Assembly (NCBI GenBank): GCA_937968015.1
Contig: CALBSO010000090.1
Coordinates: forward strand, 1-47,042
From: an uncultured Thermomicrobia bacterium
GTDB taxonomy: Bacteria; Chloroflexota; Chloroflexia; Thermomicrobiales; JALYUS01
DNA: 47,042 nt
Direction of reading: 5' to 3'
Shown piece by piece: positions 25,782 to 35,982 of the stretch (the first letter of the stretch is position 1; each line of letters begins with the position of its first letter). A model generated the notes under the pieces. The model made no database searches and had not been told where the DNA came from. It worked only from the letters and a program-made list of their open reading frames with translations. Position numbers and translations under genes: made by a program.

Positions 25782-25857
25782 TGGTGGGCCAGGCAGGATT
25801 CGAACCTGCGACCAAGAGATTATGAGTCCCCCGCTCTGACCGCTGAGCTACTGGCCC
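25782..25857 (-). tRNA. tRNA-Ile2 (CAU, expected lysidine-modified)
   Basis: 76-nt cloverleaf on the minus strand. The acceptor GGGCCAG pairs with CTGGCCC, the discriminator is A, and CCA is encoded at 25782-25784. The anticodon loop CTCATAA carries CAT. The anticodon stem lacks the three G:C pairs of the initiator. The acceptor has C4:G69 and C5:G68, known determinants for lysidine synthetase TilS, and the variable region TGGTC resembles E. coli tRNA-Ile2. Elongator tRNA-Met is the alternative. Confidence 0.75.
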
Positions 25858-25873
25858 ACGCGCCACGCGCGCC

Positions 25874-25902
25874 AGCGTAGCATCACGGGCGCGGCGCGGC
25901 AA
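25874..25902 (-). promoter_or_regulatory. Sigma70-type promoter of tRNA-Ile2
   Basis: On the minus strand TTGCCG (25902-25897) and TACGCT (25879-25874) are spaced by 17 bp. They sit just upstream of the tRNA and immediately after the dehydrogenase gene. Confidence 0.55.
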
Positions 25903-25904
25903 CA

Positions 25905-26990
25905 TCAGCCGAGGTCGTATGGCACGTCGTATTCCGCCGCCAGATCGCGCAAGTCGTCGCGTACGGACTGGTGCAATGGCACGCCGTGGACGCTGCGGTC
26001 GCGATAGGAGTCGAACTCCGGCTGTCCGGGGGCGAGGACGGCATTGTGCCCCGGTGCGGGCGGTGAGGCGCGCAGTTCGGCCATCATGTCGTCCATCTGC
26101 GTGCGATAGGTGTCGAGGTCCGTGAAGGCATCAATGCGCCATGCCATGAAGCAGTGGCAAGTGCCGGGATGATCGTGCTCGCCGACGCCGCGGCCGGGGA
26201 TGCGCATGCTCCACGTCCCGCCGGAGAGCATCGCGCTGAAGCAGTCCACCATCACCGCGAGTCCGTACCCCTTCTGGCTGCGGCCTGCGTAGTCGCTGCC
26301 GAGCGGGGCGAGCGCGACCGCCGTGTTCGGATCCGCCGTGAAGGCGCCCGCTTTGTCCACCGCCCAACGATCCGGGATCGGTTTCCCCTCGCGCTTCGCG
26401 ATCTCCAGTTTGCCCCAGGCGACACTTGTCGAGGCCATATCGAGGAGGAACGGGTCGGAATTGTTGCCACCGGGGAAGCCGATTGAAAATGGATTGGTGC
26501 CAAGCACCGGGACGGTCCCAAATGTGGGCACCATCAGCGGCCCCGCGTTTGTCATGCTCATGCCGCCCAATCCCTCGTGTACCGCGAGCATCGGGTAGTA
26601 CGAGAGCGCGCCGAGATGATTGCTTGCCCGGACGGATACGGTACACCAGCCGGTCTCTTTCGCCTTCTCGATCGCGCGGCGCATTGCAAATGGCGCGACA
26701 ACGAGGCCAAGCCCGCGATCGCCGTCGAGGGTCAGCGTCGCGGGGCCTTCCATCACGACGGAAATCTTCGGATGGAGATTGACGCGCCCGGCTGCGATCG
26801 TGTTGAGGTACATCCGCATCCGGGGAATGCCGTGTGAGTCAATGCCATGCACGTCACTGAAGAGGAGTACCTCAGTGGCCGTCGCGGCATCTTCGGCCGG
26901 GACGCCCACGCGAAGAAATAGCCGCTCCATCAAAGTGCGCATCGCGGCCGGTGCAACGCGTGTTCGTGCTTCCATGTCCATCTCCGCCAT
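25905..26990 (-). CDS. Malate/L-lactate/ureidoglycolate dehydrogenase family oxidoreductase
   Basis: 361 aa, NAD(P)-dependent Ldh_2 fold, unrelated to classical Rossmann MDH/LDH. Characteristic segments are DSHGIPRM (catalytic His region), RASNHLGALSYYP, MTNAGP, VLGTNPFSIGFP and the LDMASTSVAWGK stretch. The family covers malate, lactate, ureidoglycolate, 2,3-diketogulonate and sulfolactate dehydrogenases; motifs do not settle which. Ureidoglycolate would connect with the allantoinase-like gene at 4758-6158, but they are about 20 kb apart. The ATG at 26990 follows GGGAG. It lies 26 nt downstream of the carboxypeptidase-regulatory-like gene. Confidence 0.87.
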   Translation of the reverse strand: MAEMDMEARTRVAPAAMRTLMERLFLRVGVPAEDAATATEVLLFSDVHGIDSHGIPRMRMYLNTIAAGRVNLHPKISVVMEGPATLTLDGDRGLGLVVAPFAMRRAIEKAKETGWCTVSVRASNHLGALSYYPMLAVHEGLGGMSMTNAGPLMVPTFGTVPVLGTNPFSIGFPGGNNSDPFLLDMASTSVAWGKLEIAKREGKPIPDRWAVDKAGAFTADPNTAVALAPLGSDYAGRSQKGYGLAVMVDCFSAMLSGGTWSMRIPGRGVGEHDHPGTCHCFMAWRIDAFTDLDTYRTQMDDMMAELRASPPAPGHNAVLAPGQPEFDSYRDRSVHGVPLHQSVRDDLRDLAAEYDVPYDLG

Positions 26991-27016
26991 CGGCTGTCTC
27001 CCGTCCTTTTCGTGAC

Positions 27017-28354
27017 TTACGCCTGACCGTTCCGCGTCTCTCCGGTCTGTGTGTTCGCCGCCTCGATTTCCCGCTCCGCGTCATCGAGGTCATAATCGTG
27101 TGGTCGCCCACGCGCCCGACGGCCACTTTGCCGACGCTCCGCATTGCTTTCCACCCTCTCTCTGTCAGGAGCGGGTTGCACCGCCGATGGTTCGTGCGAG
27201 GGTGCGGCATCGTCCGATAGCGGCCCACGTTGTGGCGCGCGCAGGATCAAGAGCATCAAGAGGAGACAGATCCCCGCCAGCACGAGCAGAAATGGTACCG
27301 TCGCCTTCTCGCGGATGCGAGTAAATGTGCTCTTCTGTGGCGTTGGGGCGCTCGCGCGCGGCGGCGCTGACGGGCTCGGTCCGATCGTTAAATCAATCTG
27401 TTGGCCCGCTTGGGCGTTGTCGAGGCTGAACTGCTTGAAAGGCGTCGCGCCTTGCGGCGCCTGGATCGGCCCATCATTGTGCAAGGACGTACTGGCAATC
27501 GCCTGCCGCGAATCTGAGACGAGCACCTGTACCTTCGTGGCCGCATAGTCGAGTGTCCGCTGGAATGTCAGGCCGGAGAGCGAGCCGGGCAGATCGTACG
27601 TCGCCGGCACGTCGCTCCCGCCCGGCTGGATCGGCATGTGGAGCGTCAGTTTCTGGCCGGTCAGATCGGCGTTTGGGATGAGGTCCGTGCGGTTCGTCGT
27701 GATCGTCTGCGCGTTCGCGGGGGCGGTGAAGACGAGCGGAATGCCGCGTGCCACCGAGCCGTCCGGGTTGAGCGCGCCAACGAGCGTGTGGTCGCCCGGA
27801 TTCGTGATCTGGATCTCTTCAAGGACGCGGTAAAATTGCGGGCGGATCTCATTCATGATGATCAGATGACTCTTGATGGTGAACGCTGCCGGATTGTCGC
27901 TGATGATGGGTTCGTAGATCGGGATCTCTACCGTCGTGGTCGTGGCATTATTCATGAAGCGGACTCCGCGCGATTTCCCCGTCACTCCCGCGGTATCCGT
28001 CACATCCTGCTCCGGCGGTTCGTAGCCAACTCCCTTGTACTGCACGATGACCCGGTAGATACCGGTGGTGGAGGTGTCGAGGCCCGCAAAACTGAACGAG
28101 CCGTCCGGCGCTGTCGCCGTCACGCGCGCGTCGGCGGCCTCGTCGCTGACGCGGAATAACCCGGGGTTGAAGTTCAACAATGTGACGGTGAGCGGTGTGC
28201 CTGGCAACGTTGCCCCGGCGGTCTTCATCACGACTTTGCCGGAGAGCGTCCCGCCGATTGGCGCGGCAATGACCGGAAAGATGGACATAAGGAACGCAGC
28301 GGCGAGCGCGGCAACGAGCAATCGGCGAGCAGCACGCGAGCAGGTACCAGGCAA
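27017..28354 (-). CDS. Secreted, membrane-anchored carboxypeptidase-regulatory-like protein
   Basis: 445 aa. A signal-type hydrophobic segment (about 11-31) is followed by a CarboxypepD_reg-like beta domain (about 35-120: GTLSGKVVM.., DGSFSFAGLDTSTTGIYRVIVQYKG). Further beta-rich domains follow, then a membrane helix at about 350-371 (VPFLLVLAGICLLLMLLIL) and an acidic/basic cytoplasmic tail. The topology puts the bulk outside. The start is TTG at 28354 with AAGAGGA upstream. The 13-bp sequence carrying this ribosome site is repeated in the leader. It may be a surface or chaperone-like component; no enzyme motif is seen. Confidence 0.72.
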   Translation of the reverse strand: MPGTCSRAARRLLVAALAAAFLMSIFPVIAAPIGGTLSGKVVMKTAGATLPGTPLTVTLLNFNPGLFRVSDEAADARVTATAPDGSFSFAGLDTSTTGIYRVIVQYKGVGYEPPEQDVTDTAGVTGKSRGVRFMNNATTTTVEIPIYEPIISDNPAAFTIKSHLIIMNEIRPQFYRVLEEIQITNPGDHTLVGALNPDGSVARGIPLVFTAPANAQTITTNRTDLIPNADLTGQKLTLHMPIQPGGSDVPATYDLPGSLSGLTFQRTLDYAATKVQVLVSDSRQAIASTSLHNDGPIQAPQGATPFKQFSLDNAQAGQQIDLTIGPSPSAPPRASAPTPQKSTFTRIREKATVPFLLVLAGICLLLMLLILRAPQRGPLSDDAAPSHEPSAVQPAPDRERVESNAERRQSGRRARGRPHDYDLDDAEREIEAANTQTGETRNGQA

Positions 28355-28358
28355 AACT

Positions 28359-28407
28359 CAGTCCTCTTCCCGCCCAAAGGGCGCCCGGAGTCCACAGTCC
28401 TCTTCCC
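28359..28407. repeat. 13-bp direct repeat in the leader of the 27017-28354 gene
   Basis: The minus-strand sequence GGGAAGAGGACTG occurs at 28359-28371, containing the ribosome-binding site, and exactly again at 28395-28407, 36 bp upstream. Between them is a GC palindrome (GGGCGCCC, 28376-28383 region). Confidence 0.7.
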
Positions 28408-28410
28408 TGG

Positions 28411-28439
28411 ATGCTACCAGCGTTCACGGGGAGCGACAA
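28411..28439 (-). promoter_or_regulatory. Sigma70-type promoter for the 28354-25905 gene pair
   Basis: On the minus strand TTGTCG (28439-28434) and TAGCAT (28416-28411) are separated by 17 bp. The predicted start is near 28404, at the upstream copy of the leader repeat. Confidence 0.55.
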
Positions 28440-28453
28440 GACACGCAGTCGTT

Positions 28454-28482
28454 TTGACGATTGGGACTGTCGCTGCTATACT
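28454..28482 (+). promoter_or_regulatory. Sigma70 promoter of the valS T-box leader
   Basis: TTGACG (28454-28459) and TATACT (28477-28482) are spaced by exactly 17 bp. The transcript should begin at about 28489, at the foot of the T-box stem I. Confidence 0.85.
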
Positions 28483-28488
28483 TACCGG

Positions 28489-28749
28489 AGTGATCTCGGC
28501 GATGAGCCGGAAGGAGTAGACGCCGCGCCGCCCCGAGCGAGCGGGGGATGGTGGAAGCCCCGTGGTGTGGTGGTGTCGAAGTCGTCCGGTGAGCCAGCGG
28601 CGGAGCGGCGCATCGCGCTCAATACGCCGCACGGGTGCGCCCGATACCGCGCGACCGCGAGGGACGCGCCACGCGCTACGCGTCCGAAGCGAGGTGGTAC
28701 CACGGGTTTGCACGCCCCGTCCTCCGCATGGAGGCGGGGCGTTTTTTTA
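28489..28749 (+). promoter_or_regulatory. T-box riboswitch (tRNA-Val responsive) controlling valS
   Basis: The leader contains the T-box core GAAGCGAGGTGGTACCACGG (28686-28705), whose TGGT can pair with the ACCA end of uncharged tRNA. It is followed by the competing terminator. In stem I, CCGGA (28507-28511) pairs with TCCGG (28585-28589), and GACGCC (28519-28524) pairs with GGTGTC (28572-28577). The internal loop between them has AGTA (28515-28518) opposite GAA-GTC (28578-28583). This is the specifier loop, and GTC is a valine codon. Uncharged tRNA-Val(GAC) should favour antitermination and valS expression. The 448-bp gap between genes is thus mostly regulatory. Confidence 0.92.
28713..28748 (+). 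terminator. T-box-regulated terminator upstream of valS
   Basis: CGCCCC (28713-28718) plus CCTCC (28721-28725) pair with GGAGG (28730-28734) plus GGGGCG (28736-28741), followed by seven T residues. Confidence 0.92.
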
Positions 28750-28802
28750 GGACCGAGGATACAGGACTGCGCGGTCGTCCCGATATCGCGAGGAGAATGT
28801 AA

Positions 28803-31496
<2,694 letters not shown>

Positions 31497-31525
31497 GCGG
31501 ATGATGTCTCGTTTTCGGAAATGGA

Positions 31526-32110
31526 GTGCATGTGGATTTTGGAGCGATACGGCGGATCACTTCACGGCTGTGGGGGCCGGTGTGTGCCGTGACGGCTGCG
31601 TACGATGGTGAAGCGAGCGGACAGATCGCGGTCGGCGTGCTTTCCGCCTCCATCCTGTCGGATCATCCGCGCGTGCTGATCGAGATTTGGAAGGCCAACC
31701 GCACCCATGATCTGATCGCGGCCGGTCGCGCGTTCGCCGTCCATCCCCTCGCGGCGGATCACACGGCAATTGTCCGGCTACTCGGGTTCCGATCCGGGCA
31801 CGACGGGGCGGGGAAACTTGACGGGCTTCGTTGGGCGCCGGGCCTCACGGGTAGCCCAATTCTCGGTGGGATGCCCGGTTTCCTCGAGTGCCGGGTGGCA
31901 GGGACCCTCGACGCGACGGATATGACGGTCTTCCTCGGCACTGTCGTTGCCGGAGAATGGTGCGGCGGTGAAACCCCAATGGTGCAAGCATACGAGATGA
32001 TCGGCGCAATGCCAGTGGAATGGCAGGAAGAGTACCGCCGTCATGATCTGGCACAACGGGAGGCGGCAGCCCACCTTCTTGGTGCGGCTGCCGAGAAGGC
32101 GCCCGCTTGA
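31526..32110 (+). CDS. Flavin reductase-like domain protein
   Basis: 194 aa, split-barrel FMN-binding fold resembling flavin reductases. Typical parts are the early GPVCAVTAAYDG.. (replacing the usual P-x-x-V-T), a Ser-rich VGVLSASILSDHPRVLIEIWKANRTHDLI, and the late ECRVAGTLDATDMTVFLGTVVAGEW. It may supply reduced flavin or bind a flavin/haem. The start is uncertain: GTG 31526 or GTG 31532, the latter with GGAG five bases upstream. It lies 29 nt after valS and 32 nt before a glutaredoxin-like gene, hinting at a redox pair. Confidence 0.75.
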   Translation: MHVDFGAIRRITSRLWGPVCAVTAAYDGEASGQIAVGVLSASILSDHPRVLIEIWKANRTHDLIAAGRAFAVHPLAADHTAIVRLLGFRSGHDGAGKLDGLRWAPGLTGSPILGGMPGFLECRVAGTLDATDMTVFLGTVVAGEWCGGETPMVQAYEMIGAMPVEWQEEYRRHDLAQREAAAHLLGAAAEKAPA

Positions 32111-32142
32111 CGCCGCTTCGTCATGCTGCCGATACTACACGG

Positions 32143-32442
32143 ATGAAACTGTTCTCCTGGCGCTCCCGCCGCCCGTTCCTGGCCGTCACGCTCTATACGC
32201 GTACCGGCTGCCATCTCTGCGATGACGCGAAGAAACCCGTCACACGCGCGGTGGCGGCGACCCCAGGGGCAACGTTGCGGATCGTTGACATTGGCGGGCA
32301 GACAGATTTGGAAGCGCGCTACGGTCAGCGCATCCCCGTCGTCGTTGCTTCGACTGACGGTGAGGAACAGGTGATCGCGGAGGGGAAGATCAGTGACCTC
32401 CGGCTCCGGCGTGCGCTGAGCATATTCTTTGAGGAGTCATAG
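32143..32442 (+). CDS. Glutaredoxin-like (DUF836-type) thiol protein
   Basis: 99 aa from the ATG at 32143. The motif LYTRTGCHLCDDAK places a CxxC redox pair near the N terminus of a thioredoxin fold. Later come the cis-proline RIPVVV and an EGKISDLRLRRAL helix, as in small glutaredoxin-like proteins. A TTG start at 32107, overlapping the previous stop as TTGA and preceded by GAGAAGG, would add 12 residues and is nearly as likely. It likely reduces disulfides with an unknown partner, perhaps the adjacent flavoprotein. The TPR gene starts four bases after it. Confidence 0.8.
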   Translation: MKLFSWRSRRPFLAVTLYTRTGCHLCDDAKKPVTRAVAATPGATLRIVDIGGQTDLEARYGQRIPVVVASTDGEEQVIAEGKISDLRLRRALSIFFEES

Positions 32443-32446
32443 CCCG

Positions 32447-33166
32447 ATGCCGTCATCCGTGCAGCGCCGGAAGCGCGCCGCCAATCGCACCCGCGCCAGT
32501 CTGCCTTCGCGACGCCGCCCGACATCCAGCCAGCGGTTCGCGCGCCGGGGGATTATTGTCCTCGGCATCGTCGTCGCGGCGTCGCTGATCGTCGCGCTCG
32601 TCGGGACGTTCACCGCTTCAAACAGCAGTACTTCAGCGCCGACCACACCGTCGGATACCGATCCAAATCAACTGATCGCCCGCGCCACCGCAAATCCGAC
32701 CGACGGAGATACCGTCGGCAATCTCGCGGACTACTACGACAAGACCGGCCAATATCAACAAGCGCTCGTGCTCTATCAGCGCTACTTGCAGTTACGGCCG
32801 GATGACGCCCGCGCGCATGTGAGCGTCGGCGAACTGCTTCTCATCAACGGAGATGTGCCGGGCGCGCAAAGCCAGTTTATTCAGGCAATCGCCCTGAAGC
32901 CCATCGCGCGCACTGAGGCGCAAGCCCATCTTGGCCTCGGCAACGCGTACACCGCGCTACAACCCCCGCGGTTGACCGACGCGCTGAATGAATACCGCCT
33001 GGCTTCCGACCTCGATCCATCGGGCGATATTGGCAATAGCGCCCGAACCCGCCTCGCCGGTCTCCGGCAGCAACTACGCATCGGTACGGTGACGGTCGTC
33101 GCGCCGACAAACGCGCCAGTGAATCCAATCGTCGCACCGACCGTCGGTCCGACCGGGACGCCGTAG
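32447..33166 (+). CDS. Membrane-anchored TPR protein
   Basis: 239 aa. A strongly basic N terminus (QRRKRAANRTR..) is followed by one membrane helix at about 35-55 (GIIVLGIVVAASLIVALVG). A Thr/Ser linker then leads to about three tetratricopeptide repeats (about 83-195), e.g. YYDKTGQYQQALVLYQRYL and GELLLINGDVPGAQSQFIQA. The positive N terminus suggests the TPR domain lies outside the membrane. The tail is Pro/Thr/Val-rich. GAGGAG at 32431-32436 precedes the ATG at 32447. It abuts the first glycosyltransferase with no gap (TAG then GTG), so it may scaffold that assembly. Confidence 0.8.
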   Translation: MPSSVQRRKRAANRTRASLPSRRRPTSSQRFARRGIIVLGIVVAASLIVALVGTFTASNSSTSAPTTPSDTDPNQLIARATANPTDGDTVGNLADYYDKTGQYQQALVLYQRYLQLRPDDARAHVSVGELLLINGDVPGAQSQFIQAIALKPIARTEAQAHLGLGNAYTALQPPRLTDALNEYRLASDLDPSGDIGNSARTRLAGLRQQLRIGTVTVVAPTNAPVNPIVAPTVGPTGTP

Positions 33167-34453
33167 GTGAACCGACGACGCCGACGATTGCTGCATATCG
33201 TCCAACGGTACGCGCCTTACGAGGGCGGGTCGGAAAACTACGTCCGCGAAATCTCCGAGCGCTTCGCGGCGGCTGGCGATGCGGTCACGGTCGCCACGAC
33301 CGACGCGTGGGATTTGGAATACTTTTGGAATCCGCATGCCCGCCAGGTGGATGCGTCAGCGGAGGAGACCTTGAGCGGCGTCCGCGTCTTGCGTTTCCCA
33401 GTCCGCCACTTTCCGGCCTCGACGTTCGGATACCGCGTCTTACGACGCGCGATGGCGGAAGCGAGCCGCCTGCCGTCGCTACCGGGCCGCGACCTGCTCC
33501 TTCATCGCGGCGGCTACTTCGCCCCGTGGGTTCCCACATTGCATCGCTGGATTCGCGCACATGCAACAGCGTTCGATCTCGTCCACGCGGTGAATATCTC
33601 CATTGAATCCACCGTGATCGCCGGTGCATCCGCCGCGCGACAAGCCGGGATTCCACTCGTCGTGACACCCTTCATGCATCTCGGCATCCCCGGTGATCGC
33701 GGCATCGTCCAGTATTACTCGATGCCGCATCAGATGCGTCTGCTGCGGGATGCGGACGCGACGATTGCGCAGACCGAGCAGGAAAGCGCATTTCTCGCCG
33801 CGCGTGCCGTCCCGGAGAAGAAACTGCATCGCATTGGCGTCGGTGTCCATCTCGCCGATGTGACGGGCGGCGACGCTAAGCGGGCGCGGCAGGCATTCGA
33901 CCTTCGTGGGGCAGTCGTCTACTTCAGCGGCACGGCAGCCGCCGACAAAGGAACCGACGACCTCGTCGCCGCGATGCGCCTCCTCTGGGCGGAGGGGCGG
34001 GAAGTGACGCTTGCCCTCACGGGTCCGATGCTCTCACAGGCGCGAACATTCTTTGAGAGATTGCCGCCGGAGGAATTGGCCCGCGTCCGGCTGCTTGGCT
34101 TCGTTGAAAAGGAGACCCAGGCGGATGTCCTCGCGGCGGCGGACATCCTTGTGCTGCCGTCCCGGACCGATTCGTTCGGGATCGTCTTCCTCGACGCGTG
34201 GGCGAATGGCAAGCCGGTGATCGGTGCAAACGCAGGCGGCATCCCCGGCGTCATCAGCGACGGCGTGGATGGACTGCTCGTGCCTTTTGGCGATACGGCG
34301 GCGCTCGCTGCGGCGCTCCGACAGTTGCTGGCTGATCCGATCCTCGCGCGCCGGATGGGTGAGGCAGGAAGACAAAAGGTTCTCGCGTGCTACACATGGG
34401 ACCGGATCGTCGCGCAGGTGGACGACCTGTACCGGGAATCGCTTGGCACGTAG
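33167..34453 (+). CDS. Family 4 glycosyltransferase
   Basis: 428 aa, GT-B fold. The N-terminal acceptor domain starts with IVQRYAPYEGGSENYVREIS (the GG of the GT4 nucleotide-sugar site). The C-terminal donor domain has FSGTAAADKGTDDLV, LLGFVEKETQADVLAAADILVLPSR and SFGIVFLDAWANGKPVIG. This last is the GT4 E-x7-E region with Asp at both acidic positions. The sugar is unknown. The start is GTG directly after the TPR stop. The first of three GT4 genes in a co-directional run, it probably builds a surface or lipid-linked glycan. Confidence 0.87.
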   Translation: MNRRRRRLLHIVQRYAPYEGGSENYVREISERFAAAGDAVTVATTDAWDLEYFWNPHARQVDASAEETLSGVRVLRFPVRHFPASTFGYRVLRRAMAEASRLPSLPGRDLLLHRGGYFAPWVPTLHRWIRAHATAFDLVHAVNISIESTVIAGASAARQAGIPLVVTPFMHLGIPGDRGIVQYYSMPHQMRLLRDADATIAQTEQESAFLAARAVPEKKLHRIGVGVHLADVTGGDAKRARQAFDLRGAVVYFSGTAAADKGTDDLVAAMRLLWAEGREVTLALTGPMLSQARTFFERLPPEELARVRLLGFVEKETQADVLAAADILVLPSRTDSFGIVFLDAWANGKPVIGANAGGIPGVISDGVDGLLVPFGDTAALAAALRQLLADPILARRMGEAGRQKVLACYTWDRIVAQVDDLYRESLGT

Positions 34454-34480
34454 ACTACAGGCAATGATCCGGGAGGAGAG

Positions 34481-34954
34481 ATGCAAGACCATATCGAATC
34501 CGAAGAGATAGACGTCGCGGCGACGATTGCTGCGCTACGCGCGCAAGCAATCGCGCGCGGCAAGGCGATGGGTCTGACGGAGCAGGCATCGCTGGACGAT
34601 CCACTCCGTCAGGCGGCGGATTTCGCACACATCTCCGCGCATTTTCCCATCATGTGGCGGGTTCCGATCATCGGGCGCATGCTCTCGCTTATCCAGCGCG
34701 CCATCCGTATCGGTCTCCGTTGGTATATCAACCCGATTGTGGACCAGATCAACGACTTCAATGAAGCGACGATCACTGCGCTGAACACGATGGCGGCACG
34801 GCAGGAAGCCCTTGCCGCCCGCATTGCCGCGCTCGAATTAGGGAATGGCCCGACCCCCTCCCCGCCCGGGGAAGGGGGAGAATCCGCCGTAGGTCACGAC
34901 GATATGCCGGATGCTGAGTTGCCCCACTCCCGTACAGGGGGGACCGCGCCGTGA
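34481..34954 (+). CDS. Small helical protein in the glycosyltransferase run, function unknown
   Basis: 157 aa. The N-terminal half is helical and charged. A hydrophobic amphipathic stretch at about 50-85 (HFPIMWRVPIIGRMLSLIQR, IRIGLRWYINPIV) may associate with the membrane. It is followed by a coiled-coil-like helix (NTMAARQEALAARIAALE). The last 40 residues are low complexity (PTPSPPGEGG..) and coincide with a GC-rich DNA hairpin at 34853-34877. GGGAGGAG precedes the ATG. The stop overlaps the next GT4 start as GTGA. No enzyme motif is visible; its place suggests a docking or length-control partner for the glycosyltransferases. Confidence 0.65.
   Translation: MQDHIESEEIDVAATIAALRAQAIARGKAMGLTEQASLDDPLRQAADFAHISAHFPIMWRVPIIGRMLSLIQRAIRIGLRWYINPIVDQINDFNEATITALNTMAARQEALAARIAALELGNGPTPSPPGEGGESAVGHDDMPDAELPHSRTGGTAP
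34853..34877. repeat. GC-rich palindrome inside a coding region
   Basis: CCCCCTCCCC is followed by a GCCC loop and GGGGAAGGGGG, giving a strong hairpin with a small internal mismatch. It codes for the low-complexity PTPSPPGEGG stretch of the small helical protein. It may be a dispersed REP-like element. Confidence 0.5.
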
Positions 34955-35982
34955 ATATTGTCATCGCGGCGACGCAGGTGCCGTTCGTTCGGGGTGGAGC
35001 GGAAGTGCTTGTTGATGGGCTTGCGGGGGCGCTCGAACAAGCAGGGCATCGTGTCGCTGTTGTGTCGCTGCCGTTTCGGTGGTATCCGCCGACAGCGATT
35101 CCGGCGCACGCGCTCGCGTGGCGACTGCTCGATCTGACCGAGGCAAATGGCGTGCCGATTGACCGCGTGATCTGCACGAAGTTTCCGACGTGGGCGGTGC
35201 GGCATCCGCACAAGGTCGCCTGGGTCGTCCACCAGCACCGGCAAGCGTACGATTGGTATGGCACGCCGCTCTCGGACTTCGCGAACACGCCGGATGACCG
35301 CCGGGTGCGCGAGAGCATCCGGGCGATTGACGCGCGCGGTCTCGGCGACTGCAAATGCGTCTACGGTATTTCGCGCAATGTCGTCGCCCGCCTCGCTCGT
35401 TTCAACCGGATCGAGGGAAAGGCGCTCTATCCACCGACAACGCTGACGGGTCTTGTGCCGGGTGGCCCAGACGGCGGATTCCTGCTCTCGGTCGCGCGGC
35501 TCGATGCCGCGAAGCGGCTGGACCTCGTGTTCCGTGCCCTCGCGGCGTGCAAAGAACACATCGAGCTGCGGCTAATACCGGATGGCCCTGAGCGCGAGCG
35601 ATTGGAACGGCTCGCCACGACGCTTGGCATCGGCGACCGTGTCCGGTTTCTCGGCCATCTGCCGGATACCGAGGTTGTAAACCTCTACCGCACCTGTCGC
35701 GCGGTCGTCTATGTGCCGGTGGATGAGGATTACGGGTACGCGGCCGTTGAGGCATTGATGGCGGGCAAGCCGGTGCTCACCACGAGCGACAGTGGCGGTG
35801 TGTTGGAGTTCGTTCAGGATGGTGTCAACGGCGCGGTCGTCGCGCCGGACGCCGAAGCGCTCGCACGTACTCTCGATGTGTGGTGGCGCGCGCCGAATGA
35901 CGCAATGCGGCTGGGCATTGCCGGCCCGAACGCGGTCGCGAACATCAACTGGGAGACCGTCGTACAGGAGTTGACGCGGTGA
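34951..35982 (+). CDS. Family 4 glycosyltransferase
   Basis: 343 aa, GT-B fold. The N terminus NIVIAATQVPFVRGGAEVLVDGLA has the typical GGAE motif. The donor domain has SVARLDAAKRLDLVFRAL, VRFLGHLPDTEVVNLYRTC and the E-x7-E signature in DEDYGYAAVEALMAGKPVL. Closest in style to transferases of O-antigen or exopolysaccharide clusters. The GTG start overlaps the previous stop (GTGA at 34951-34954) and the stop overlaps the next start likewise. The three genes are thus translationally coupled. Sugar and acceptor are unknown. Confidence 0.88.
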   Translation: MNIVIAATQVPFVRGGAEVLVDGLAGALEQAGHRVAVVSLPFRWYPPTAIPAHALAWRLLDLTEANGVPIDRVICTKFPTWAVRHPHKVAWVVHQHRQAYDWYGTPLSDFANTPDDRRVRESIRAIDARGLGDCKCVYGISRNVVARLARFNRIEGKALYPPTTLTGLVPGGPDGGFLLSVARLDAAKRLDLVFRALAACKEHIELRLIPDGPERERLERLATTLGIGDRVRFLGHLPDTEVVNLYRTCRAVVYVPVDEDYGYAAVEALMAGKPVLTTSDSGGVLEFVQDGVNGAVVAPDAEALARTLDVWWRAPNDAMRLGIAGPNAVANINWETVVQELTR

